Source: a virus. From it: a DNA stretch of 51,077 nt. Numbering within the stretch: position 1 is the stretch's first letter; each line of letters starts with the position of its first letter. The notes under the pieces were generated by a model. It made no database searches, was not told the origin of the DNA, and saw only the letters and a list, made by a program, of their open reading frames with translations. The stretch is from positions 1 to 51,077 of IMG/VR virus record IMGVR_UViG_3300028666_000043. The stretch is one strand, 5' to 3'. Shown here one piece after another: positions 1 through 5,050 of the stretch. A program made the translations under genes and the position numbers.

Positions 1-81
1 GACGTTATTTTGAAAGGACGTGTAAGATGTTATTGGTCGAATGTGAATCACTATCCTTACCCTGCTGATACACTTTAAAAT

Positions 82-126
82 AATCTACCATTAATTTGGT
101 AGATTCAGATATTTATCATATCTTTG
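82..126 (+). promoter_or_regulatory. Hairpin-promoter module driving the tRNA genes
   Basis: A 9-bp inverted repeat (82-90 with 97-105, 6-nt loop) contains the -33 box TTTG (95-98). The -7 box TAtcTTTG lies at 119-126 after a 20-nt spacer. This is the Bacteroidota primary-sigma pattern. The hairpin could end upstream transcription while its loop and 3' arm supply the next promoter. The start of transcription falls just before the sequence CAGTTCATTGA (129-139), which recurs at 454-464 after the next promoter. Confidence 0.8.
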
Positions 127-142
127 TGCAGTTCATTGAAAT

Positions 143-226
143 GCTTGGATGGTGGAATTGGTAGACACAAGGGACTTAAAATCCCTCGGCTCAACAGCTA
201 TGAGGGTTCGACTCCCTTTCCGAGTA
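143..226 (+). tRNA. tRNA-Leu (anticodon TAA)
   Basis: A complete class II cloverleaf is visible: acceptor 143-149 with 219-225, anticodon stem AGGGA/TCCCT around loop CTTAAAA (anticodon TAA), a long variable arm as expected for leucine, and a T arm with loop TTCGACT. The discriminator is A226. CCA is not encoded, since CTA follows. TTA is a frequent codon in this AT-rich genome, so the tRNA probably supports phage translation. Confidence 0.95.
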
Positions 227-229
227 CTA

Positions 230-303
230 GGGCTTGTAGCTCAATTGGTTAGAGCATCTGACTCATAATCAGAGGGTTTGGGGTTCAAGTCCCCACGAGC
301 CCA
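230..303 (+). tRNA. tRNA with CAT anticodon (Met or lysidine-type Ile)
   Basis: A class I cloverleaf: acceptor GGGCTTG (230-236) pairs with CGAGCCC (296-302), anticodon stem TCTGA/TCAGA holds loop CTCATAA, and the T loop is TTCAAGT. The discriminator is A303 and CCA is not encoded. A CAT anticodon can be elongator methionine or ATA-reading isoleucine after lysidine modification. I cannot separate these by eye. It lies 3 nt after tRNA-Leu and is presumably co-transcribed. Confidence 0.92.
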
Positions 304-312
304 CAACAATAT

Positions 313-404
313 AAGGTAAGTCGATAGTGGTACAAATGGCAGATCGGCACTGTCCGTAACAGGGTTCCCACGATGGAACTCGTGCCTGTTATGTAGACTA
401 CCTT
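313..404 (+). ncRNA. Compact structured RNA, class unknown
   Basis: The segment folds by eye into a closed, tRNA-sized structure. An outer stem pairs 313-318 with 399-404 and 320-322 with 396-398. A short arm closes at 323-325/343-345. A three-way junction without unpaired bases then follows: GGCAC/GTGCC (346-350/382-386), a small hairpin 351-361, and a 7-bp hairpin GGGTTCC/GGAACTC (362-368/375-381). The outer stem runs into T5 (403-407). It is not a tRNA because no anticodon arm with U33 can be drawn. It is in the tRNA transcript. Confidence 0.5.
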
Positions 405-418
405 TTTAGGAAATTAAA

Positions 419-450
419 TTTGGTAGATTCATTTATTTTTTCTACCTTTG
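419..450 (+). promoter_or_regulatory. Primary-type promoter of the large structured RNA
   Basis: TTTG at 419-422 and TAccTTTG at 443-450 are separated by 20 nt. The expected start lies near 455, in CAGTTCATTGA (454-464), the same initial sequence that follows the tRNA promoter at 129-139. Confidence 0.8.
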
Positions 451-547
451 TTTCAGTTCATTGATAAAGATATTCTGGTTCTGGTTCCCTCACAAGGGAC
501 GTAAGCTGGTGAGCAGTCGGGCTCATTGGTCCAACATGGCAGCGATG

Positions 548-616
548 CTTGTAGTAGTTTAATCAAAACACGGTGCCCAAAAGCACTGGTTGGAGGTCTC
601 GAATCCTCTCTACATA
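548..616 (+). other. tRNA-like domain inside the large RNA
   Basis: A degenerate cloverleaf: TGTAG (550-554) pairs with CTACA (610-614), followed by a GTTT/AAAC arm, an anticodon-like arm with GTGC/GCAC around CCAAAA, and a T-like arm whose loop TCTCGAAT has 8 nt. It lacks U33 and the D-loop GG, so it cannot act as an ordinary decoding tRNA. It may be a relic or a structural mimic within the larger RNA. Confidence 0.4.
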
Positions 617-860
617 ATACAAAGCTATGGAATCAGATAAGGTGCCACTGGTTAAACATACAATTTGAGCGTTGTATGGAGCGACTGGTCCTCCGTGAGC
701 GAGGGCCTTAGCGACCAGTGGAGCTCACACCTCTTGGACCAAAAGAAGGCCAAGCCAGGTAAGGCCAGAGCACTGGACCAAATAAAAGAACAAGGCCAGC
801 TTAAGCTGGATTAAAGATATGTTGCATGGCTGCAATAGGAGCTGGTAACTCCAAAGCGTT

Positions 861-894
861 GGACCCCTCGAAAGAGGTGGTCCTTTTGCTTTTT
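861..894 (+). terminator. GAAA-capped hairpin with T tract
   Basis: GGACC (861-865) and CCTC (866-869) pair with GAGG (74-77 of the 800s) and GGTCC (879-883) around a GAAA tetraloop, with one bulged T. TTTTGCTTTTT follows. It reads as an intrinsic terminator, although it could also be an internal helix of the RNA. Confidence 0.65.
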
Positions 895-912
895 ATACTG
901 GTCCTGTACACA

Positions 913-944
913 TTTGACATTTGTAAATATTATTCGTATATTTA
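913..944 (+). promoter_or_regulatory. Promoter of the HNH gene
   Basis: TTTG at 913-916 and TAtaTTTa at 937-944, spacer 20 nt. The last base of the -7 box deviates from consensus. The start codon follows 10 nt later. Confidence 0.55.
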
Positions 945-954
945 CAAATGAGTT

Positions 955-1449
955 ATGATAAAACGACAAAAATATCTTGAGGCTAATAAAGTAAGAATTG
1001 CTAAACAGAAAAGGGATTATTATGATACTAATAAAACTGATATGTTATCTAACCAAAGAGAATGGCGTGAAAATAATAAAGAAAAACAAACTCAATTCAG
1101 ACGAGATAAATTGAAGAACAATAATCTACATAAGATAAAATGTAGTATTAGAACATTGATAGGAAATTCATTTAGATACAAACGTATAAGAAAATCTTCA
1201 AACACTGAGTTAATTTTAGGTTGTTCATTTCCTCAGCTTAAACATCATATCGAATCTCAATTTGAGCCTTGGATGAATTGGAACAATAAAGGTTTATATA
1301 ATGGTGAATTTAATTATGGATGGGATATAGATCATATTATTCCATTATCAACTGCAACAACCGAAGCTGAATTAATTCAACTTAATCATTATAGCAATCT
1401 TAGACCACTTTGTAGTTATACCAATAGAGTTATTAAACGTAACGTATAG
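955..1449 (+). CDS. HNH homing endonuclease
   Basis: A 164-residue free-standing HNH nuclease that probably cuts DNA at its own insertion site. The first 60 residues are a lysine- and glutamine-rich helical DNA-binding segment. The catalytic core is visible as WDIDHIIPLS (123-132) followed by NHYSNLRPL (144-152), the H-N part of the beta-beta-alpha-metal fold. The zinc-binding cysteines of some HNH families are absent. It has its own promoter and sits between 9-bp direct repeats within a hairpin of the RNA locus, as homing genes often do. Product class is confident, target site is inferred. Confidence 0.88.
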   Translation: MIKRQKYLEANKVRIAKQKRDYYDTNKTDMLSNQREWRENNKEKQTQFRRDKLKNNNLHKIKCSIRTLIGNSFRYKRIRKSSNTELILGCSFPQLKHHIESQFEPWMNWNNKGLYNGEFNYGWDIDHIIPLSTATTEAELIQLNHYSNLRPLCSYTNRVIKRNV

Positions 1450-1518
1450 ACACATTTGTGTACATAGGTGGACCGAAGACTCATCTAAACAAAGATAATG
1501 CAACCAAGAGCCCCTAAA

Positions 1519-1553
1519 TAAGAAAGGCAACCCTTTCGGATCGCCTTTTCTTA
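1519..1553 (+). terminator. Terminator-like hairpin
   Basis: TAAGAAAGGC (1519-1528) pairs with GCCTTTTCTTA (1543-1553) with one bulge. An alternative AAAGG/CCTTT pairing exists inside. It could end either the HNH transcript or the ancestral uninterrupted RNA. Confidence 0.55.
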
Positions 1554-1589
1554 TACTCTAAGGTTTATAGCTGTACCTTCAACTTGCCG

Positions 1590-1646
1590 TTGCGAGAGAT
1601 GGAATCGAACCACCGACATTGCGCTCTACCACTGAGCTATCTCGCA
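1590..1646 (-). tRNA. tRNA-like element lacking the anticodon arm (degenerate tRNA)
   Basis: On the minus strand a perfect 7-bp acceptor stem TGCGAGA/TCTCGCA, a D arm GCTC-AGTGGTA-GAGC and a T arm GGTGG-TTCGATT-CCATC are intact, with A as discriminator. Only 8 nt (GCAATGTC) separate the D and T arms where about 23 are expected, so the anticodon loop and one side of its stem are missing. It begins 7 nt after the stop of the cysteine-rich gene at 1654, in the same direction, so it may form the 3' end of that mRNA. It could be a decayed tRNA or a kept mimic. Confidence 0.65.
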
Positions 1647-1653
1647 GTATAAT

Positions 1654-1872
1654 TTAACTACACTCACACGTACCATAATCACAGCAACAAGTACTTGACC
1701 ATACTTGACAACAACTACACCAACTCATATATCCATCACACATACTACACTTAGAGTCTCCATGTCCATATCGGTAATACTTATCCTTACGTTTAGCTTT
1801 ACGATTCTCCTTGCGTAGATAAGTACGCTTGAGTCGTTCAGCAATATAAGCAGAGTCTTTCGATTTTGACAT
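1654..1872 (-). CDS. Cysteine-rich small protein
   Basis: Seventy-two residues. The first half is strongly basic (KRTYLRKENRKAKRKDKYY). The last 32 residues contain ten cysteines, including CSMC, CSCC and CCC clusters, which suggests a compact metal-binding domain, most likely zinc, perhaps acting on nucleic acid. I do not recognise a family. Its promoter -7 box ends only 4 nt before the ATG, so the mRNA is probably leaderless. A tRNA-like element follows the stop codon at once. Confidence 0.8.
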   Translation of the reverse strand: MSKSKDSAYIAERLKRTYLRKENRKAKRKDKYYRYGHGDSKCSMCDGYMSWCSCCQVWSSTCCCDYGTCECS

Positions 1873-1876
1873 TTGA

Positions 1877-1908
1877 CAAAGATAGTAATTAATTTCTAAT
1901 AAAACAAA
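1877..1908 (-). promoter_or_regulatory. Promoter of the cysteine-rich gene
   Basis: On the minus strand TTTG (1908-1905) and TATCTTTG (1884-1877) with a 20-nt spacer. Only 4 nt separate the box from the ATG at 1872. Confidence 0.8.
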
Positions 1909-1920
1909 TTTGAAGTAAGG

Positions 1921-2166
1921 CTATTTAAGCCCTACCATTTTTTTCAATTCAGCTTTTATTTCACGAGCTTTATCACCTTTCCAAGTGGTTGCGTTTGACA
2001 AAAAGTACAACACAACACTTTTTGCCGTATCTTGGTAATACATATCCTCGATTGAGTTGAGGGTTTCCATTGCTTCCAAATAAGGCTTAGCCCCAAAGTA
2101 AAGCTTAACCCAATCCTTGCGGATTTCCTGAGCAATTTCAGATAAAGGACGATTTGTGTTTGTCAT
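1921..2166 (-). CDS. Conserved small phage protein, NRPLSEIA type
   Basis: Eighty-one residues, mostly helical. The opening RPLSEIAQEIRKDW, the central PYLEAMETL and the ending KAREIKAELKKM match a small protein I recall from many unrelated phages and actinobacteria, always of unknown function. It is transcribed leftward from its own promoter at 2193-2224, and a 49-nt gap separates it from the downstream cysteine-rich gene, which has a separate promoter. Family memory is moderately confident, function is unknown. Confidence 0.85.
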   Translation of the reverse strand: MTNTNRPLSEIAQEIRKDWVKLYFGAKPYLEAMETLNSIEDMYYQDTAKSVVLYFLSNATTWKGDKAREIKAELKKMVGLK

Positions 2167-2192
2167 AGATAAGTTGTTTTAATTGGTTGGTG

Positions 2193-2224
2193 CAAATATA
2201 GATTATCTTTACCAATCTACCAAA
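2193..2224 (-). promoter_or_regulatory. Promoter of gene 1921-2166
   Basis: Minus-strand TTTG (2224-2221) and TATATTTG (2200-2193), 20-nt spacer. Confidence 0.8.
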
Positions 2225-2254
2225 TTTATTTTTATTAATTATTTTACTGGATTA

Positions 2255-2285
2255 TTTGCAGAATCAAAATATTTGTTTATCTTTG
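2255..2285 (+). promoter_or_regulatory. Promoter of gene 2308
   Basis: TTTG at 2255-2258 and TAtcTTTG at 2278-2285, spacer 19 nt. It is divergent from the promoter at 2193-2224, so 2.2 kb is a two-way start region. Confidence 0.8.
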
Positions 2286-2307
2286 CCTCAACCAAATAAA
2301 CAAAGCC

Positions 2308-2475
2308 ATGAACTACTACGAAAATCAATTAAGCAACGTTAATACAAAAAGTGAATTTGCCCCTAAGATTAAAGTTAATAGTGGTGAAGGTAATGGTGAA
2401 ACCAAATGGATGGATGTTAATAAAGAAAGTGCTGAGGCTTTGGTAAAATGGCTTACTGCAAATTTTATCAAATAA
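2308..2475 (+). CDS. Small hypothetical protein (55 aa)
   Basis: A short frame starting 22 nt after a strong promoter box and ending with TAA. The product is hydrophilic, with a predicted helix SAEALVKWLTANF at the C terminus. No family recognised. The stop lies inside the loop of a 7-bp hairpin (2456-2462/2477-2483) that also holds the next gene's TTTG box, so gene end and next promoter are physically merged. Gene reality is supported by this regular promoter-gene-hairpin spacing. Confidence 0.6.
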   Translation: MNYYENQLSNVNTKSEFAPKIKVNSGEGNGETKWMDVNKESAEALVKWLTANFIK

Positions 2476-2507
2476 ATTTGCAGAATCAAAATAAAATACT
2501 ATCTTTG
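2456..2507 (+). promoter_or_regulatory. Hairpin-promoter module before gene 2535
   Basis: CTGCAAA (2456-2462) pairs with TTTGCAG (2477-2483). The 3' arm contains the -33 TTTG (2477-2480). TAtcTTTG is at 2500-2507 after 19 nt. Confidence 0.65.
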
Positions 2508-2534
2508 TCCCATACCAATTAATACTACTCAGTC

Positions 2535-2642
2535 ATGGAAAAACTTGAATTTATTATCGGATTTGAATTTGGAATGCCAATCGTACATACCATTTGGATA
2601 CCCAAACGACAAAAGAAAACTTATCAAAAATCTTCCAATTAA
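2535..2642 (+). CDS. Tiny hypothetical protein (35 aa)
   Basis: A 35-residue frame: a hydrophobic N-terminal half (IIGFEFGMPIVHTIWI) and a basic tail (KRQKKTYQK). This could be a short membrane-associated peptide. It has its own promoter, and its TAA is located within the hairpin 2632-2650 that carries the next promoter. No family recognised. Confidence 0.5.
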   Translation: MEKLEFIIGFEFGMPIVHTIWIPKRQKKTYQKSSN

Positions 2643-2674
2643 TTTGGAAGTTTCAAAATTAAGTACTACATTTG
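2632..2674 (+). promoter_or_regulatory. Hairpin-promoter module before gene 2696
   Basis: CTTCCAA (2632-2638) pairs with TTGGAAG (2644-2650), 5-nt loop. TTTG (2643-2646) overlaps the 3' arm, and TAcaTTTG is at 2667-2674 after 20 nt. Confidence 0.7.
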
Positions 2675-2695
2675 CTTCACATTAATAACACAGCC

Positions 2696-2764
2696 ATGAC
2701 AAGCCAAACACCTGATAAAAGTGGAGCAATTGCTCCAGTACGTGAAGTTAAACCACAACACTAA
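2696..2764 (+). CDS. Possible micro-ORF (22 aa)
   Basis: Twenty-two hydrophilic codons (MTSQTPDKSGAIAPVREVKP and two more) after a promoter, with the same spacing as neighbouring genes. Too short to judge coding by composition. The transcript continues about 100 nt without another frame, so it may equally be the leader of a small RNA. Confidence 0.35.
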   Translation: MTSQTPDKSGAIAPVREVKPQH

Positions 2765-2865
2765 AACCTAAAAGGTATGCCGAATAAAGGTCCCCCTAGT
2801 ATATAGCGAAGGCTTAACTACTATAAAATAATTAAAGATAACTTAGACTGAATAAAAACAAAAAT

Positions 2866-2910
2866 AACCCATCATTAATTTGGTGGGTTGTTTTATTTTA
2901 CTTATCTTTG
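2866..2910 (+). promoter_or_regulatory. Terminator hairpin overlapping a promoter
   Basis: AACCCATC (2866-2873) pairs with GGTGGGTT (2882-2889), followed by GTTTTATTTT, which is a plausible intrinsic terminator. TTTG (2879-2882) straddles the loop and 3' arm, and TAtcTTTG is at 2903-2910 after 20 nt. Confidence 0.75.
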
Positions 2911-2914
2911 CCTT

Positions 2915-2992
2915 GTTGATTGAGAGATCAACGGGACGACTAGAGTCGGAAGGTATACTCCACGCTACACATATCTCAAAAATACTTGAAGA
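2915..2992 (+). ncRNA. Short promoter-driven RNA without ORF
   Basis: The promoter at 2879-2910 starts a transcript that has no usable start codon before the next promoter (2997). The segment forms GTTGAT/ATCAAC (2915-2920/2927-2932), CGAC/GTCG (2937-2940/2945-2948) and a GGA/TCC stem around GTATAC. It is a candidate small RNA or a long leader for the gene at 3054. Confidence 0.4.
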
Positions 2993-2996
2993 TAAA

Positions 2997-3028
2997 TTTG
3001 GTGGATTCAAATATTATATCTATATTTG
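2997..3028 (+). promoter_or_regulatory. Promoter of gene 3054
   Basis: TTTG at 2997-3000 and TAtaTTTG at 3021-3028, spacer 20 nt. Confidence 0.8.
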
Positions 3029-3053
3029 TCTCACCAATCTAAACCACATAGCC

Positions 3054-3353
3054 ATGCACATTACAATCAATACTCCAAACCAAATTTTTAAAACCATTGG
3101 TCACACTGAAAAGTTTGAGCCAGTCCTTTATTTTAAAATTGGACAACGTAAACAAGCGATTAAAGACCTCACAGACTACTTTAATGAGTTTGATAAGGTA
3201 CTAGCTACTGGTATCCAATTTACCGAAAATGACTGGGAAAAATATGCTACTCAATTTGAAGAGAAAGCTAAGGTTAAAGCACTTGAAACGATTGAGCGTG
3301 TTGTAGAATTTAACAATAAATTTTTTACTTTTTTACCTGTTATTAAAAAATAA
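3054..3353 (+). CDS. Hypothetical protein (99 aa)
   Basis: The frame is open from 2880, but I choose ATG 3054 because it follows the promoter box by 25 nt, as in neighbouring genes. The upstream codons would lie in promoter and RNA sequence. The product has a strand-rich first third (MHITINTPNQIF) and a helical second half rich in Lys and Glu. No family recognised. Confidence 0.75.
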   Translation: MHITINTPNQIFKTIGHTEKFEPVLYFKIGQRKQAIKDLTDYFNEFDKVLATGIQFTENDWEKYATQFEEKAKVKALETIERVVEFNNKFFTFLPVIKK

Positions 3354-3458
3354 TACTTATATTTGTCTCATGGATAATACACTGATAATATCACAGCACA
3401 AGTAAGAGAGAACTATGGAACTCCTGAAAAACCACACTGGAAAAATAAGGGTGGACAA

Positions 3459-3674
3459 GTGTTTAGTCTCAATGTAGATAGCGATGCTTTTATGTACGTT
3501 GAAAAAGAGTGTATTGAAGCGATTAAAACCCTATTGGCGAAACGCTCCAATGCTATGTGTATTTATGAATACGTTGACCATGAATTGATTTTTACGGGTA
3601 TTGAAACCCTTAACGATAAAGACTTTGCTGAGGAACTGCAAAAGAATTGTGAAAAGAACTATAAACCAACATAG
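3459..3674 (+). CDS. Hypothetical protein, start unresolved
   Basis: The frame is open from 3378 and reads sensibly upstream of the GTG at 3459 (VRENYGTPEKPHWKNKGGQ), so the GTG is probably not the true start. No ATG, GTG or TTG exists between the in-frame stop at 3375 and 3459. A -7 box (3358-3365) is followed 4 nt later by an ATG (3370) in another frame, which would need a -1 shift. The product has an alternating helix-strand region and no recognised family. A small deletion, an unusual start or an assembly error are all possible. Confidence 0.6.
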   Translation: MFSLNVDSDAFMYVEKECIEAIKTLLAKRSNAMCIYEYVDHELIFTGIETLNDKDFAEELQKNCEKNYKPT

Positions 3675-3712
3675 ACACGAACTAGGACACTATGTCTATG
3701 TTAATGTCCTAG
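3671..3712 (+). other. Candidate H-type pseudoknot over a stop codon
   Basis: Two interleaved stems: ATAGACA (3671-3677) with TGTCTAT (3693-3699), and CTAGGACA (3682-3689) with TGTCCTAG (3705-3712). Connecting loops are 4, 3 and 5 nt, which is sterically reasonable. The TAG stop of the preceding gene (3672-3674) lies in the first stem. No T run follows, so it is not a simple intrinsic terminator. Confidence 0.5.
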
Positions 3713-3722
3713 TAAAATATAA

Positions 3723-3805
3723 GGTAGATCGGAGTATACTTCCCGACCCAAGTCGTAACGTCATCCATTGACAAGACAAATGTAGGTAAAAGATTTCAAT
3801 CTACC
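3723..3805 (+). ncRNA. Possible second small structured RNA
   Basis: GGTAGAT (3723-3729) pairs with ATCTACC (3799-3805), enclosing short hairpins such as CGG/CCG around AGTATACTTC and GTC/GAC. No reading frame is present in the 210-nt gap between genes. It has no promoter of its own and would be the tail of the upstream transcript. The support is weak. Confidence 0.3.
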
Positions 3806-3828
3806 AAATAAAAATAACACAAAATAAA

Positions 3829-3859
3829 TTTGGTAATTAGAATTATTTGTTTATCTTTG
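3829..3859 (+). promoter_or_regulatory. Promoter of gene 3886
   Basis: TTTG at 3829-3832 and TAtcTTTG at 3852-3859, spacer 19 nt. Confidence 0.8.
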
Positions 3860-3885
3860 CCTTAACCAATTAAAACATATCTACC

Positions 3886-4173
3886 ATGACACCATTTGAA
3901 CAAGCACAAGAAGACGTTAAAAATAAAAAACTTACTACTCCAAGTGTAACAGTAGGCGCAAAGCCAATTGATTATTTTGGTTATCAACTGGCTACCCACA
4001 AATTTAACCTTAGTCTTATGGCAAAAGGAATGAAATTTAGAGGTATCAAGTTTAGCGATATTAAACACTATTACGGTCTCAAAGGTCGCTCTGCTAAAGA
4101 CTGCCTAGAGCAATACGAAAAAATCATGGCAGACTACAAAGAAAAGTTTGAGAAAGCTAAAACAGAAGAATAA
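3886..4173 (+). CDS. Hypothetical protein (95 aa)
   Basis: A 95-residue soluble protein with its own promoter and a hairpin-promoter module directly after its stop. The middle contains FNLSLMAKGMKFRGIKFSDI and GLKGRSAKDC. The last 30 residues form a charged helix (EQYEKIMADYKEKFEKAKTEE region). Basic overall. No family recognised. Size and context resemble early host-takeover genes of large phages. Confidence 0.8.
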   Translation: MTPFEQAQEDVKNKKLTTPSVTVGAKPIDYFGYQLATHKFNLSLMAKGMKFRGIKFSDIKHYYGLKGRSAKDCLEQYEKIMADYKEKFEKAKTEE

Positions 4174-4180
4174 AAATAAT

Positions 4181-4222
4181 CCTCCATTTATTTGGAGGTT
4201 TCATTTATTTGATTTATCTTTG
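4181..4222 (+). promoter_or_regulatory. Hairpin-promoter module before gene 4256
   Basis: CCTCCA (4181-4186) pairs with TGGAGG (4193-4198). TTTG (4191-4194) overlaps the 3' arm. TAtcTTTG is at 4215-4222 after 20 nt. The hairpin starts 7 nt after the preceding stop codon. Confidence 0.8.
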
Positions 4223-4255
4223 CCCTATCAATTAACAACCTAAAAATACCAAGCC

Positions 4256-4426
4256 ATGTCACGTAGCAAAAATACCATGAAAATTACCAAAGAGCAAGTT
4301 TATACCTTTGAAAGGGCTGCTCGTAGAAATGCTGATATTGAAATGGGAACTCCTCATTTTAAACACAAGGCACACAAAACCGCTAAAGACTATAACCGTC
4401 AAAAGTATAAAAAATTTGAAGACTAA
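4256..4426 (+). CDS. Small basic protein (56 aa)
   Basis: Fifty-six residues, strongly basic (MSRSKNTMKITKEQVYTFE start, HKAHKTAKDYNRQKYKKFED end), which suggests nucleic-acid or acidic-partner binding. It has its own promoter 33 nt upstream and is followed 4 nt after the stop by a 7-bp hairpin module. No family recognised. Confidence 0.72.
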   Translation: MSRSKNTMKITKEQVYTFERAARRNADIEMGTPHFKHKAHKTAKDYNRQKYKKFED

Positions 4427-4430
4427 AATA

Positions 4431-4473
4431 TGTGCAATTAAATTTGCACATTCAAATTATTTGTCTATCTTTG
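4431..4473 (+). promoter_or_regulatory. Hairpin-promoter module before gene 4500
   Basis: TGTGCAA (4431-4437) pairs with TTGCACA (4444-4450). TTTG (4443-4446) sits at the loop edge. TAtcTTTG is at 4466-4473 after 19 nt. Confidence 0.8.
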
Positions 4474-4499
4474 CATCAACCAATTAACACATACCTCTT

Positions 4500-5045
4500 A
4501 TGAAATTTGTAACCGAAAAAGAATTAGCACAAATACTATTTGAAACCAAAATAATCAAAGGTATGCCACTCTTTGCAAGTGTACTCCAATACACAAGCGC
4601 AAAGTTGGTGCAAAAAAGCCGTACCAATAAGGAAATCAAAAATCCTTATCCTAAAGCAATGAAGGTATCTAAAGTATCTATCCTTTTGAATAGCAACTAC
4701 GAAGTTGCCGTAACCAATCAATTGGTACGTGAAGGGAAAGATGTTGCTGAATATCAAAAGGGCGAAAATACCATGCCCCTTATCTTTAGCGAGAATAACC
4801 AATTTATTGGTATCTTTAAAGGTGAATTTGTCCTCCAATATCGCCCAAACGATAACGTTAAACCACGTACCAAATATGTGGATAACGGTAAGATTATCGA
4901 CAAAGCGAAAATCGAAGAATTTTTACCAAAGGTAAGCGAAGCAGAAAATCAAGGCACTGACCGTGAAATCCTTTGGCGCAAATTGTACCTTAAAAACGTA
5001 CTTAAGTTGACACTGAACGGAGAAACATACAAGGTTATCCGTTAA
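4500..5045 (+). CDS. Hypothetical protein (181 aa)
   Basis: The largest product of the early cassette. It begins with a helix (KFVTEKELAQILFETKI), has a mixed centre with NPYPKAMKVSKVSILLNSNYE and strand-rich segments, then a charged linker and the C-terminal LYLKNVLKLTLNGETYKVIR. I do not recognise a family or catalytic motif. It has its own promoter and a 9-bp hairpin-promoter module right after the stop. Confidence 0.85.
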   Translation: MKFVTEKELAQILFETKIIKGMPLFASVLQYTSAKLVQKSRTNKEIKNPYPKAMKVSKVSILLNSNYEVAVTNQLVREGKDVAEYQKGENTMPLIFSENNQFIGIFKGEFVLQYRPNDNVKPRTKYVDNGKIIDKAKIEEFLPKVSEAENQGTDREILWRKLYLKNVLKLTLNGETYKVIR

Positions 5046-5050
5046 TAAAT

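Larger units (their letters stand above)
456..894 (+). ncRNA. Large structured phage RNA, class not identified
   Basis: About 440 nt without a convincing reading frame but dense in hairpins: GAGC/GCTC (511-524), CATACAA/TTGTATG (about 657-679), ACTGGTC/GACCAGT closing a branched element (about 684-718), CCAGC/GCTGG (about 796-809), TTGCA/TGCAA (about 822-835) and a GAAA-capped stem (861-883). A tRNA-like fold is embedded at 548-616. TGGACC/TGGTCC boxes recur. It has its own promoter, and the HNH gene at 955 appears to interrupt a further hairpin, so the ancestral RNA may have continued beyond 1457. Size, ornate structure and tRNA linkage recall the GOLLD and ROOL RNAs of phages. That is an inference from context, not a sequence match. 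Confidence 0.6.
908..1458 (+). mobile_element. HNH homing-endonuclease insertion flanked by 9-bp repeats
   Basis: ACACATTTG occurs at 908-916 and again at 1450-1458. The second copy begins right after the HNH stop codon (1447-1449). Removing 917-1458 rejoins TGTACACA (905-912) and TGTGTACA into an inverted repeat, extended outside by GGTCC (900-904) and GGACC (1470-1474). The endonuclease gene therefore sits inside what was one long hairpin. The left repeat also provides the TTTG box of the HNH promoter. Confidence 0.6.

Noticed and set aside
364-384. Pseudoknot GTTCC/CACGA/GGAAC/TCGTG within the small RNA
   Set aside because: Stem 1 and stem 2 would be joined by a 0-nt first loop, which is sterically poor. 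The 7-bp hairpin in a three-way junction explains the same bases better.
526-711. 61-codon frame within the large RNA locus
   Set aside because: It runs through paired stems, has no promoter-start spacing like its neighbours and its protein composition is random-looking.
456-894. Group I intron, RNase P RNA or tmRNA
   Set aside because: No recognisable P7 core, no conserved RNase P boxes and no paired tmRNA ends were found. No split exon surrounds it.
2880-3053. Upstream extension of gene 3054
   Set aside because: It covers a terminator, a promoter and RNA hairpins. ATG 3054 fits the promoter spacing of neighbouring genes.
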